Assembly: GCF_005484805.1 (NCBI RefSeq)
Contig: NZ_CP039432.1
Coordinates: forward strand, 744,001 to 808,000
Source of the DNA: Rhodococcus sp. SGAir0479
GTDB taxonomy: Bacteria > Actinomycetota > Actinomycetes > Mycobacteriales > Mycobacteriaceae
Length of the DNA: 64,000 bases
Reading direction: 5' to 3'
Shown here: one piece after another, positions 43,953 to 51,521 of the stretch
Numbering within the stretch: the first letter of the stretch is position 1
How the letters are laid out: every line of letters begins with the position of its first letter
The notes under the pieces: generated by a model
Seen by the model: only the letters and a program-made list of their open reading frames with translations
Databases searched by the model: none
Told to the model about the DNA's origin: nothing
Translations under genes and position numbers: made by a program

Positions 43953-43985
43953 AAGGATGCTTGACATTTAGTGTCAAGCATCCTT
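43953..43985. promoter_or_regulatory. Perfect 14-bp inverted repeat holding the XRE gene promoter
   Basis: AAGGATGCTTGACA and its exact complement are separated by 5 bases. The left arm contains TTGACA (43961-43966); 17 bases later TTTACT (43984-43989) overlaps the end of the right arm. The repeat can therefore be the operator of the XRE regulator and at the same time a terminator hairpin for the upstream gene. Confidence 0.7.
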
Positions 43986-43996
43986 TACTTCTTGTC

Positions 43997-44212
43997 GTGT
44001 CCGACAAGCCGCGGCGGAACCGAGTCCGCGAACACCGAAAGGCGGCCGGGATCACCCAGGCCGAGTTGGCCCGGGCCGGTGGGGTGAGCCGACAGAGCAT
44101 CGTGTCGGTGGAGGGCGGTGACTACGCGCCGAGCGTCTACCTGGCGTTGCGGCTCGCGGCGGCACTGGGAACGACGGTGGAGATGCTGTTCCCGCTGAAC
44201 GAGGAGGGATGA
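43997..44212 (+). CDS. Small XRE-family regulator (YozG-like)
   Basis: This 71-residue protein is almost entirely one Cro/CI-type helix-turn-helix (RVREHRKAAGITQAELARAGGVSRQSIVSVEGGDYAPSVYLALRLAAALG), with no extra sensor domain. The GTG at 43997 lies 7 bases after a -10 hexamer, implying a leaderless mRNA. Its gene overlaps the following membrane-protein gene. Such two-gene units (short XRE plus small multi-pass membrane protein) are widespread in Gram-positive bacteria, and the XRE protein normally represses its own operon. The perfect palindrome over the promoter supports that here. The signal sensed is unknown. Confidence 0.88.
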   Translation: MSDKPRRNRVREHRKAAGITQAELARAGGVSRQSIVSVEGGDYAPSVYLALRLAAALGTTVEMLFPLNEEG

Positions 44213-44214
44213 CC

Positions 44215-44700
44215 GTGAGCGCTTTCGTCACTGCCATGCGGGTGGTCGGTGATCTCGACGACGAGTTCTACCGGGACGAGCGGCAACGCGACGTGTGGAA
44301 CGAGGCGGCCGCCGTCGGATTCCAGCTGTTCCTGTGGGCGGCCTTCCTCGCCGCAGCGGTGTTGCCGTGGGTGGCCGGGACCGTGGGAGCGTGGACGGCG
44401 CTGGGTGTTCTTGTGGTGGCGGTCGGGATTTCCGCCGCCACGTTGGGATTCGCCCGGCATCGGGACGTCGACCTGCACGCGACGGCCACGCTGAGCAAGC
44501 CGCGCCTTGCCCTGGCGCTCGTGCTCTACGCCGTGGGGGTGGTCGGCATCGTGGCACGACTGATGGTGCCGAACAGTGACAGTCCGGTCTCCACGTGGTG
44601 GGGAATCGCGGTGGGTGCGGCCGTCGGCGCCGCCGCCGCGGCATACGCAATCGCCGCCGCACGACGTCGGCGTGCGCGCTTCGAGGCGGAGGAGGACTAG
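44215..44700 (+). CDS. Four-helix membrane protein paired with the XRE regulator
   Basis: This 161-residue protein has four hydrophobic helices in two hairpins (about 32-52, 57-77, 96-116, 125-145) and charged ends; the start ALVTAMRVVGDLDDEFYRDERQRD is acidic. I place the start at GTG 44215 because GGAGGG lies 6 bases before it; the ATG at 44209, which overlaps the XRE stop codon, has no spacing. Either way it is coupled to the XRE gene. The family resembles uncharacterised membrane proteins that follow YozG-like regulators. It could be an envelope-stress sensor or modulator; nothing more can be said. Confidence 0.8.
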   Translation: MSAFVTAMRVVGDLDDEFYRDERQRDVWNEAAAVGFQLFLWAAFLAAAVLPWVAGTVGAWTALGVLVVAVGISAATLGFARHRDVDLHATATLSKPRLALALVLYAVGVVGIVARLMVPNSDSPVSTWWGIAVGAAVGAAAAAYAIAAARRRRARFEAEED

Positions 44701-44819
44701 TCCTCCCGAAGGGGCAGGCCGCGGGCGGCCCGCACCCCCGTCCAGGCCGCGCCCAGGGTGAAGCCCAGCAGGCCGGCGGCGCCCACTCCGACGAGCGCCG
44801 CCAGCAGTGTCTCCGGCAT
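44697..44819 (-). CDS. Putative 40-residue single-pass membrane peptide
   Basis: A short open frame encodes 40 residues: five polar residues, one hydrophobic helix (LLAALVGVGAAGLLGFTLGAAW) and a positively charged tail with RAARGLPLRED. The codon use (GC at most third positions) fits a real gene, and it follows the enoyl-CoA hydratase gene by 43 bases on the same strand. Its stop codon shares bases with the convergent membrane-protein stop. There is no clear ribosome site before the ATG at 44819, so it is a candidate only. Confidence 0.35.
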   Translation of the reverse strand: MPETLLAALVGVGAAGLLGFTLGAAWTGVRAARGLPLRED

Positions 44820-44862
44820 CGGAACCAGGATGCCGAGGCCAGTGGTACGCGCGGCGGGACGC

Positions 44863-45648
44863 TCAGGCGCCTGCCGGGAGGGTGGTGAAGTCCGCCGGGC
44901 GCCCCTCGGCGAAGGCGGCCAGGGCTTCCCGGTTCGCGGGGCCGCCCAGCATGTCGCGGAAGCAGGCGTTCTCCCGTTCCCGGGCGTCGGCGATTGCGGC
45001 GCGCAAAGGTTCGGTCATCGTCCGCTTGACCGCGATCAGACTCGAAATAGGCTTGGCTGCGAGCTTTTCCGCGTGGGCGCGGGCGACGTCGAGCAGATCG
45101 TCGGGTTCGCACACCCGCCACACCAGGCCCATCTGCCGGGCCTCGTCCGCGTCCATCCACTCCGAGCTCATCAGCAGCCAGGTGGCGTTCTGGCGGCCGA
45201 TCAGTTGCGGCATCAGGAAGCTCGAGGCGGCCTCGGGTGCGACGCCCAGGTCGGTGAACGGGCACTTGAGTCGCGCGGTGCTGGACATGAACGTGAGGTC
45301 GGCGAAACCCAGGATGGTGGCGCCGGCGCCCAGCCCGATGCCGTTGACCGCGCAGATCAGCGGCTTGGGGAAGTCGGCGAGGGCGTCGATCATGCCGTTG
45401 AAGCCGTGCTTGCCGCGCTGGTAGTTCGGATCCGTTGTGAGGGCCTGCATCTCGCGTAGATCGGTGCCGGCGCTGAAGGCGCGGCCGTTGCCGGTGAGCA
45501 GTACGACGGCGACGCTCGGATCGTCGGCGGCGGCCAACAGTGCCTCGGTGGTGGCGTCGTAGAGCGCCTCGCTGAACGCGTTGAGGGCCTCCGGCCGGTC
45601 GAGGGTGAGGGTGCGGACGCGCGCGTGGTCGTCGACGAGGATGCTCAT
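44863..45648 (-). CDS. Enoyl-CoA hydratase/isomerase family protein
   Basis: This 261-residue crotonase-fold protein acts on acyl-CoA thioesters. Oxyanion-hole segments are RAFSAGTDLREM and GIGLGAGATILGFAD. One catalytic Glu (in GVAPEAAS) is present, but the first Glu of true hydratases is not at GAT(ILG), so a delta3,delta2-enoyl-CoA isomerase-like or other crotonase reaction is more likely than hydration. It stands alone on its strand apart from the possible small peptide downstream. An inverted repeat just upstream may be its operator. The role in fatty-acid or aromatic breakdown is inferred. Confidence 0.85.
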   Translation of the reverse strand: MSILVDDHARVRTLTLDRPEALNAFSEALYDATTEALLAAADDPSVAVVLLTGNGRAFSAGTDLREMQALTTDPNYQRGKHGFNGMIDALADFPKPLICAVNGIGLGAGATILGFADLTFMSSTARLKCPFTDLGVAPEAASSFLMPQLIGRQNATWLLMSSEWMDADEARQMGLVWRVCEPDDLLDVARAHAEKLAAKPISSLIAVKRTMTEPLRAAIADARERENACFRDMLGGPANREALAAFAEGRPADFTTLPAGA

Positions 45649-45667
45649 GCCAGCACAGTAGAAGGTA

Positions 45668-45684
45668 ATTCCGTCCGGCGGAAT
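45668..45684. promoter_or_regulatory. Inverted repeat ATTCCG-N5-CGGAAT upstream of the crotonase gene
   Basis: A perfect 6-5-6 inverted repeat lies 20 bases before the start of the enoyl-CoA hydratase/isomerase gene on the minus strand. Its place fits a TetR- or MarR-type operator, but no such regulator gene is next to it. Confidence 0.35.
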
Positions 45685-45712
45685 GTCTTTCCGTCGGCGC
45701 GCCGTTCGCGGT

Positions 45713-45741
45713 TTGCCTGAAAACTGATATCACTTTAATAT
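45713..45741 (+). promoter_or_regulatory. Promoter of the SPFH operon
   Basis: TTGCCT (45713-45718) and TAATAT (45736-45741) are 17 bases apart in the most AT-rich patch of the neighbourhood. An inverted repeat GATAT-N7-ATATC (45726-45742) overlaps the -10 element. Confidence 0.5.
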
Positions 45742-45792
45742 CTCATTCGAATGGGCGCGACGGCGTGGTGCACGCGGATGAGGAGGACATCG

Positions 45793-46719
45793 ATGGCAGC
45801 GGGGACCGAACCAGCAGGTCGCAGCGTGGTGGAGGCGACCGGGGTGGTGGAGCGTCTGGGCTGGTCGGCCAACGGCTGGCCTGTCGCCGTCGGGGGACTA
45901 TTGGCGGTGCTCGCCGGCGCCGGCATCATCGCGGCCGGACTGCTCGTGTGGTCCGACACGAACATTCCGCTCGTGGTGTGTGGAGCGGTGGTGGTGGTCG
46001 CGGCGTTGGTGGCGCTGGGCGGACTGGTTCTCGTCGAACCCGGGCAGGCGCGGGTACTGCAGTTGCTGCAGGGCTCCTACCAGGGCACGCTGCGTCAGGA
46101 CGGGCTGCGGTGGGTCAACCCGCTCGACACTCGGCGCGCGATCTCCACGCGAATCCGCAACCACGACACGGGCAAGGCGAAGGTCAACGATGCCGACGGC
46201 AATCCCATCGAGATCTCGGCCGTGATCGTGTGGCAGGTGGAGGACACCGCGCGCGCGATGTTCGACGTCGACGACTTCGAGGAGTTCGTCGCCGTGCAGA
46301 CCGAGGCCGCGGTTCGGCACATCGCCGGTAGCTACCCGTACGACGGCAACGGTTCCGCGATCTCGTTGCGGCAGAACGCGGACGAGATCACTTCACGGCT
46401 GTCCGAGGAGGTGGGGGAGCGGGTTCGATCGGCGGGTGTGCGGGTGATCGAGTCCCGCATCAATCAGCTGGCGTACGCCCCGGAGATCGCGCAGGCGATG
46501 CTGCGACGCCAGCAGGCCGGGGCGGTGATCGCGGCGCGGGAACAGATCGTGCACGGTGCGGTCGGCATGGTCGCCGCGGCGCTGGACCGGCTCGAACGCG
46601 AGCACACCGTCGAACTCGACGAGGAGCGCAAGGCCGCGATGGTCTCCAACCTCTTGGTCGTGCTCTGCGGTGACCAGGGCGCCCAACCGGTCGTCAACAC
46701 CGGAACCCTCTACCAGTAG
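45793..46719 (+). CDS. SPFH-domain (slipin/stomatin-like) membrane protein
   Basis: This 308-residue protein has two hydrophobic helices near the N-terminus (about 33-54 and 61-82) and then an SPFH (band 7) domain: [30 protein letters not shown], followed by [10 protein letters not shown] and [21 protein letters not shown]. The C-terminal helix-rich part ([20 protein letters not shown]) is the flotillin-like coil for oligomerisation. AGGAGGA precedes the ATG. Proteins of this type form ring-like assemblies on the membrane. A ribbon-helix-helix gene follows after 11 bases, a pairing seen often in actinobacteria. The role is unknown. Confidence 0.9.
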   Translation: MAAGTEPAGRSVVEATGVVERLGWSANGWPVAVGGLLAVLAGAGIIAAGLLVWSDTNIPLVVCGAVVVVAALVALGGLVLVEPGQARVLQLLQGSYQGTLRQDGLRWVNPLDTRRAISTRIRNHDTGKAKVNDADGNPIEISAVIVWQVEDTARAMFDVDDFEEFVAVQTEAAVRHIAGSYPYDGNGSAISLRQNADEITSRLSEEVGERVRSAGVRVIESRINQLAYAPEIAQAMLRRQQAGAVIAAREQIVHGAVGMVAAALDRLEREHTVELDEERKAAMVSNLLVVLCGDQGAQPVVNTGTLYQ

Positions 46720-46730
46720 GCTGCCCCGTC

Positions 46731-46931
46731 ATGGTCGAACGCAAGAAGGTGCTGTTGCGCCTCGACCCCGCGGTGCACGACGCGCTCGCGCGATGGGCCG
46801 CCGACGAGCTGCGCAGCACCAATGCCCAGATCGAGTTCCTGCTGCGGCGGGCGCTCGACGAGGCGGGGCGGGCGCCGTCGAACGCGGAGAAGATGCGTCG
46901 GCCCGGACGGCCGCGCAAGGACGAGGAATGA
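46731..46931 (+). CDS. Arc/ribbon-helix-helix-like small protein
   Basis: This 66-residue protein has the ribbon-helix-helix layout: a beta strand KKVLLRLDPAVHDALARWA, helix to DELRSTNAQIEFLLRRALDEAG, and a basic tail with RRPGRPRKDEE that looks like an AT-hook. It is probably a DNA-binding dimer. It is co-transcribed with the SPFH gene, 11 bases after it, and is followed by a very strong terminator. It could be an autoregulator of the SPFH operon or an antitoxin-like protein, though no toxin gene is present. Confidence 0.82.
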   Translation: MVERKKVLLRLDPAVHDALARWAADELRSTNAQIEFLLRRALDEAGRAPSNAEKMRRPGRPRKDEE

Positions 46932-46969
46932 CAGTGGGGCCCGGCGGCCGGTGCCGCCGGGCCCCACTG
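46932..46969. terminator. Bidirectional terminator between the RHH and MBL genes
   Basis: A perfect 17-bp stem (CAGTGGGGCCCGGCGGC and complement) with a CGGT loop begins one base after the RHH stop codon and ends 8 bases before the convergent MBL stop. It can serve both directions. Confidence 0.85.
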
Positions 46970-46977
46970 GACTCCGT

Positions 46978-47976
46978 TCAGGTGCGGGCGAACCGCGCCG
47001 GTTCGGTGCCGGGCACCTCCGCCACCCGTCCGCGCGCGACGAGATGACGTAGGTGCGCGGCGGCCTCCGACAGCGCCATGCCCTTGGCCATCGGGTGGAA
47101 CTTGTCCCAGGGCCGGTACCACTTCATCCGCTCGGCCACCTGCCACACGGTGATCTCGTCGTCGGCGAACGCCTCGTACAGGTGGTCGAGGCGTTCCTCG
47201 TGGTGGTCGATCAGTTCGCCGGCCCGGCCCGCGACGTCGGTGATGGGCAGCCCGTGGGCGCCCAGCCCGCGGGTGACGTCCATCTTCTGCACCCGTCGCA
47301 GCGACTCCATGAAGTCGGCGAGCGCGTCCCGCTCCTCGAGCGGGTACACGAAGTTGCCGACGTGCGGCGTGGTCTTCTGCAACACGTGGTCGCCGGTGAA
47401 CATCACGTCGGCGTCCTCGAGGTAGAAGCACACGTGGCCCGGCGTGTGGCCGGGGGTGTACACCGCGCGCAGGTTTCGGCCGGCGAGCGCGATCAGTTCG
47501 TCGTCGAGCAGGATCCGGTCGGGCGTGGACTCCGGACCGACCGGCGGCTCGCGGTCCGCGGCCTGCCGGAACGCCTCACGGTCGGCGTGCGGGGCGCCGG
47601 CGCGCTCGAGATTGGACAGCTGGAAGTCCATCCACTCCTGGTCGCGCCTGGAGGACATCTTCGCGAACAGGTCGTGATCGGCCTCGTGCATCGCGATCCA
47701 AGCGCCGGAGGCCTCGCGGACGCGGCCGCACAGCCCCGTGTGGTCGGGGTGAAAGTGCGTGAGCACCACGCCTTCCACCTCGGAGACGGAATGTCCGACC
47801 GACTCGAGTCCGGCCGTCAGACCTTCCCAGCCCTCGTCGCCGTCCCAGCCCGCGTCGACCAGGACCAGCCCGCCCGGCGACTCCATCGCGTAGACCAGCG
47901 TGCTGCCCAGTGGATTGTGGGACATGGGAACCGAGATCTGGAAGATGCCATCACCGATGGCCGAAGCATCACTCAT
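46978..47976 (-). CDS. MBL-fold metallo-hydrolase
   Basis: This 332-residue protein has the metallo-beta-lactamase fold with the two-metal motif THFHPDHTG (H74, H76, D78, H79), another His in GHTPGHVCFY and GDHVLQ for the bridging Asp. The C-terminal part (about 250-332) is a winged-helix-like region of the LACTB2 type (ERMKWYRPWDKFHPMAKGMALSEAAAHL). Members hydrolyse thioesters, lactones or nucleic acids; the substrate is not known. It is followed on the same strand, upstream, by the small acetyltransferase gene after about 110 bases, with no clear operon. Confidence 0.87.
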   Translation of the reverse strand: MSDASAIGDGIFQISVPMSHNPLGSTLVYAMESPGGLVLVDAGWDGDEGWEGLTAGLESVGHSVSEVEGVVLTHFHPDHTGLCGRVREASGAWIAMHEADHDLFAKMSSRRDQEWMDFQLSNLERAGAPHADREAFRQAADREPPVGPESTPDRILLDDELIALAGRNLRAVYTPGHTPGHVCFYLEDADVMFTGDHVLQKTTPHVGNFVYPLEERDALADFMESLRRVQKMDVTRGLGAHGLPITDVAGRAGELIDHHEERLDHLYEAFADDEITVWQVAERMKWYRPWDKFHPMAKGMALSEAAAHLRHLVARGRVAEVPGTEPARFART

Positions 47977-48083
47977 TCGCGCAACCTCGTTGGCTAGTTG
48001 AAACCCGTTCTATCGATGCCCTCATAGTTACCCCGTGCCCCGCGGATGCAGTGCGACGGGTCCCACTCGACGGAACCGGGGGG

Positions 48084-48362
48084 CTAAGCGACGAGGTCGG
48101 CGTACTCCGGGTGCGAGTCGACGTACTTCGCGACGTACGAGCACGACGGCACGATCTTGAAACCCTGCTCGCGCGAGGTGTCCAGCGCCGCCTTCACCAC
48201 CTGACCGGCCAGGCCCTGGCCGCGGAAGTCCGGATCGGTGACGGTGTGCCCGAAATCGCGGACCCCGTTCGACTCCACGTAATCGGCGTACCCGGCGAGG
48301 GCGTCGTCGACGTAGATCTCGAAACGGTTCTGATCGGCGTTGTGTTCGATCCTGTTCGCCAC
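48084..48362 (-). CDS. Small GCN5-related N-acetyltransferase-like protein (YjdJ type)
   Basis: This 92-residue protein is the short GNAT type (about half a normal acetyltransferase). It has the beta strand RFEIYVDDALAGYADYV, the acetyl-CoA-binding motif FRGQGLAGQVVKAAL and ends with the strand-helix SYVAKYVDSHPEYADLV. Proteins of this size bind acetyl-CoA and some acetylate small amines. It appears to be a single-gene unit. Confidence 0.85.
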   Translation of the reverse strand: MANRIEHNADQNRFEIYVDDALAGYADYVESNGVRDFGHTVTDPDFRGQGLAGQVVKAALDTSREQGFKIVPSCSYVAKYVDSHPEYADLVA

Positions 48363-48500
48363 GGCCGGCTCCTTTCGTTGTGCTTACGATCGCACGTTAC
48401 TCGGGTACAGCACGCGAATCGGGGTTGCGTATTCCCGCCTGCCCGGCTTCGCGGAACCCCGCCCCGGCCCCGCCTGCCGGTGGGATACTGAGAGCCCGGC

Positions 48501-48514
48501 GTCGAGGCCTCGAC
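48501..48514. promoter_or_regulatory. 14-bp palindrome upstream of the PLDc_N/SHOCT gene
   Basis: GTCGAGGCCTCGAC is a perfect palindrome 43 bases before the start of the membrane protein gene, just after a GATACTG patch that could be a -10 element. It could be a regulator site; no evidence identifies the protein. Confidence 0.25.
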
Positions 48515-48557
48515 TCGCCGGTGGCGAAGTCGTGTGATGGGCGACAGGAGTCGAACC

Positions 48558-48956
48558 ATGAACAACTTCTGGAACGTGGCGGGGGCCGTCCTCGCTTGCT
48601 TCGTGTTCGGCGCCTATCTGGTGGTGCTGTTCGCGGTTTTCGCCGATCTGTTCCGCGACCATCGGGCCTCCGGCTGGGCCAAGGCCCTGTGGATCGTCTT
48701 CCTACTCGTCGTACCGGTGGCGTCCACGCTGATCTACGTAATCATCAAGGGCGACGCCATGGCGCGGCGCTCCCATGCCGCGTACGAGCACCTCGAGCAC
48801 GACTTCGACCGAATTCGACACGAGGAGCAGGACTTCGCGGCTCGCAGTGCCCGCGGATCACGAGCGCACCAGATCGATCAGGCCAAACAGTTGCTCGCGG
48901 CCGGACTCATCACCGAAGCCGAGTTCGAGCAGCGCAAGCAACACGCGCTGAGGTGA
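48558..48956 (+). CDS. PLDc_N/SHOCT membrane protein
   Basis: This 132-residue protein has two membrane helices in the N-terminal phospholipase D-nuclease-like domain (about 6-32 and 43-66, with SGWAKALWIVFLLVVPVASTLIYVI), a linker, and a C-terminal SHOCT motif (QIDQAKQLLAAGLITEAEFEQRKQHAL) that usually interacts with other membrane or folding partners. ACAGGAG is 8 bases before the ATG. It is convergent with a four-helix membrane protein gene. Function unknown; the SHOCT domain suggests oligomerisation. Confidence 0.85.
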   Translation: MNNFWNVAGAVLACFVFGAYLVVLFAVFADLFRDHRASGWAKALWIVFLLVVPVASTLIYVIIKGDAMARRSHAAYEHLEHDFDRIRHEEQDFAARSARGSRAHQIDQAKQLLAAGLITEAEFEQRKQHALR

Positions 48957-49003
48957 GCCGTGGGCGCGATGGCGCCCGCTCCCGGCTGGTCCGGCCGTCC
49001 ACC

Positions 49004-49435
49004 TCAGCGACGCGCCGCCGGCCGGTTCTGCTGCGGATCCCACGTGGCGACCGCCCAGATCACCACTGCGTCGAGCGCGATGATCGGGATCGCCCAGGTG
49101 GGGTAGTGCGGCAGCCACAAGAAGTTGACCACGATCGAGACCGCGCAGATCACCATGGCGCAGAGCCGCGCCCAGGCCCGGCCCGTGAAGAGTGCCGCGC
49201 CGACGACGGTGACCACGACGCCGAGTACCAGATGCAGCCAGCCCCACGCGGTGTCGGTCAGGCGGAAGAGGTAACCGACCTCGATGGTGACGATCCGATC
49301 CTCCGTCACCGCCGACAGGCCCTGCAAGAACTCGAGCACGCCGGCGGTGATCAGCAGGACGGCGCCGCCGAGCGCCGTTCCCTTGGCGACCGCCTGTTCG
49401 ATGACCGTCTCGTCCACAACCGTCTCGTCCGACAT
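49004..49435 (-). CDS. Four-helix membrane protein (DUF7144-like)
   Basis: This 143-residue protein has an acidic start (MSDETVVDETVIEQ) and four membrane helices (about 20-38, 60-82, 86-106, 110-130). It resembles DUF7144-type membrane proteins found in Nocardiaceae and Mycobacterium, with the motif DTAWGWLHLVLGV and a P-T-W turn. AAGGGG lies 8 bases before the ATG at 49435; an earlier start would add a Cys-rich leader. Function is unknown. It is convergent with the PLDc_N/SHOCT gene. Confidence 0.75.
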   Translation of the reverse strand: MSDETVVDETVIEQAVAKGTALGGAVLLITAGVLEFLQGLSAVTEDRIVTIEVGYLFRLTDTAWGWLHLVLGVVVTVVGAALFTGRAWARLCAMVICAVSIVVNFLWLPHYPTWAIPIIALDAVVIWAVATWDPQQNRPAARR

Positions 49436-49604
49436 GGTGGTGCCCCTTCCCGAGTTCCACCGCCCGCGGTGGCACCATTCTGCACCCAGCGGGCGGCCCG
49501 CCGGGCGGGCTTGGGCCCCCGGGTCGCGGATTTGAGTGATCACCACCGCGGGACCTACCGCGGGACGTAACGCCGCGGGACGGACCGGTGCCGGGACGCC
49601 GGCG

Positions 49605-50636
49605 TCACCACTGCGGCCGGGCGCCCCCGTCGTCGTCGACCGAGGTATCGGACGGGTCGCTCTCGTCGTCGGGAAGTCCGTCGGCGAACCGCGCCGCGCC
49701 GAACCGCGCCGCGAACTGTGTGTCGACGAGCGGTACGAACGCGCTGAGCTGGTCGAGCGCGTCGGCGAGATGGCGCGGCACGAACGGATTTCCGGAGATG
49801 TCGATCGACGCGTTGAGGCGGTCGTCGTCGAGCGTGAACCGGATGCCGGGCCAGCGCCGGGTGAGGTCGCACAGATTCTCGGCGGCGCGAGTGCGGCCGA
49901 TGATGCCGTGCAGTAGCGGCACCCACACCCGCACGAGGGGCCGTTCGGGGTGCGCGATCACGAACACCGGCTGATCGTCGTCGAGCCGCAGCACGACGTC
50001 ACCGTCCTCGTCGATCTCCGGTTGGAACCCGAGCGTCTGTTCGACGGTGCGGGCCACCAGGTCCCGTAGCTCCGCGGGATCGCGTGCCAGCACGGAGGCG
50101 GTGTCGTCGAGTGTCGGCGACGGGTGTGCCGGTTGAGTATCGGCCGAATCACCGCCCAGCAGGTAGGTGCCCTCGAGCGTGCCCACGATCTCCGGGCGCA
50201 GGAAGCTGGGATGCGGGACGCTCCACGTCTCGCGCAGCGTGGTGACCGCGATCGCCGCGATCTGGTCGGCCCACCGTTGTTCGCGGTCGATGAAGAACGC
50301 CGGTGACCCGTCGTCGGGCTCGTCGTCGGGCAGCCGGGTGGGAGGCACCCAGCCGAGCTCGACCAGCCGGGTCTCGTCGGCGGAACCGAGGCGGTACTGC
50401 GGCGCGAGGTAGGCGTTGGACGACACCTCGGCGCGCACGTACTCGTCGTCCCAGAGCAGGAACTGGATCCACGGCGTGAAGCCGTCCACGGTGGTCTCGT
50501 CGATCCAGTCCAGGATCAGGATGTCGTCGGTCCGCATGGCGGCGAGGTGGTCGGCGAGCTTGCGCTGGAACGAGATCCACGCTCGATCCACGGCCGCGTC
50601 GAAGTCGGTGCTGTCGAAACTCGTGTCGTCGAACAT
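49605..50636 (-). CDS. YbjN/TY-Chap-like domain protein (paralogue 2)
   Basis: This 343-residue acidic protein is the paralogue of the product of 10883-12031. Both start with a FDxxxDxAW motif (FDAAVDRAW at about residues 12-20) and share WADQIAA, WSVPHPSFL, VLRL near 210 and NPFVPRHLADALD. Secondary-structure reading is alternating alpha/beta as in YbjN, with two such domains. A low-complexity Asp/Ser tail ends the protein. Neighbours (NrtR, DUF7144) give no hint. Peptide-binding chaperone activity is inferred only from the family. Confidence 0.72.
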   Translation of the reverse strand: MFDDTSFDSTDFDAAVDRAWISFQRKLADHLAAMRTDDILILDWIDETTVDGFTPWIQFLLWDDEYVRAEVSSNAYLAPQYRLGSADETRLVELGWVPPTRLPDDEPDDGSPAFFIDREQRWADQIAAIAVTTLRETWSVPHPSFLRPEIVGTLEGTYLLGGDSADTQPAHPSPTLDDTASVLARDPAELRDLVARTVEQTLGFQPEIDEDGDVVLRLDDDQPVFVIAHPERPLVRVWVPLLHGIIGRTRAAENLCDLTRRWPGIRFTLDDDRLNASIDISGNPFVPRHLADALDQLSAFVPLVDTQFAARFGAARFADGLPDDESDPSDTSVDDDGGARPQW

Positions 50637-50760
50637 GATGCCCCCTGTCTGTCGGGCCGGTGCGGCACGTGCGAGTAACTGGGTGGTACCCCGTTCGTGT
50701 CCGGTTCAACCTAGCTCGGGGGGCCGACAACTTTCGGGCGCCGGGCCGCGGCGCGAGTGG

Positions 50761-51459
50761 TCAGTCGGTGAGCACGCGTGCGGCGCCCGGGGCGAGGTCG
50801 CCGTCGCCGCGCCGACGGAACAGCTCGGCCGGCCGGCCGGACCCCACGCTCGCCGTCCGGCCCGTCGGCGTGATCGCATCGATCACCAGTCGCCGGAACG
50901 AGTCCTTCGGGAGGGCGCGGTCGAAGACCGTCTCGTACAGACGGCGCAGTTCGAGAACCGTGAACGTCTCCTGCAGGAGTCCGGACGGGTCGACGCGGCG
51001 GGTGTAGCGCTCGCGCAGATCGTCGACCGCGTGCGCCACCATGGCCGCGTGGTCGAACGCGAGGGGTTCGGCGACCGTCCGGCCGTCGACGCGGACGAGC
51101 TGGGTGTCGGCGGGGAGATCCTCGGAGGGCAGGGCGGCGCCGTGGGCCATCGACAGCACCCAACCGCGGTCGTCCCGGTCGGGGGCGTCGAACATCGCCA
51201 GTTGATGGAAGCCGGTACCGGTCAGGCCGGCCTTGGTGCGCAGCGCGCGTTCGGCGGCGTCGGCGAGGCGCTCACCCGGGCGGAGGAAAGTGCCGGGCAG
51301 CGCCCACCCGCCGTCGGGGCGACCGACCACCACGACGTGCAGCCTCCCGGTGCGGACGGTGAGGACCGCGACGTCCACCGCCACCGAGGGGCGGGGGTAG
51401 TCGGTGAGCGATTTGCCCGCGCGGTCGCGCCACGAGGTTCCTGCTGACTGTCGAGCCAC
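50761..51459 (-). CDS. nrtR: NrtR-type NUDIX/winged-helix regulator of NAD metabolism
   Basis: This 232-residue protein has an N-terminal NUDIX-like domain (VAVDVAVLTVRTGRLHVVVVGR, GGWALPGTFLRPGERLADAAERALRTKAGL) and a C-terminal winged helix (about 155-232, including FTVLELRRLYETVFDRALPKDSFRRLV). The NUDIX box lacks the REuxEExG glutamates, so it binds a metabolite and does not hydrolyse it, as in NrtR, the ADP-ribose-responsive repressor of NAD genes. It is divergent from an ADP-ribosylglycohydrolase gene, with two tandem repeats between. TAACCT ends 6 bases before its GTG, so its mRNA is probably leaderless. Confidence 0.88.
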   Translation of the reverse strand: MARQSAGTSWRDRAGKSLTDYPRPSVAVDVAVLTVRTGRLHVVVVGRPDGGWALPGTFLRPGERLADAAERALRTKAGLTGTGFHQLAMFDAPDRDDRGWVLSMAHGAALPSEDLPADTQLVRVDGRTVAEPLAFDHAAMVAHAVDDLRERYTRRVDPSGLLQETFTVLELRRLYETVFDRALPKDSFRRLVIDAITPTGRTASVGSGRPAELFRRRGDGDLAPGAARVLTD

Positions 51460-51468
51460 CCTTGCAGG

Positions 51469-51513
51469 TTAGCGCAATGGTGATCTAATGTTTAGCGCAA
51501 CTTCGATCCAATG
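51469..51513. promoter_or_regulatory. Tandem NrtR-type operator (two 22-base repeats)
   Basis: Two copies of TTAGCGCAA-N4-GATCnAATG begin at 51469 and 51492, i.e. a period of 23 bases. The first covers the -10 hexamer of nrtR, the second the start region of the adjacent ADP-ribosylglycohydrolase gene. They are likely binding sites for NrtR, controlling both genes. Confidence 0.6.
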
Positions 51514-51521
51514 GGGGTGTC

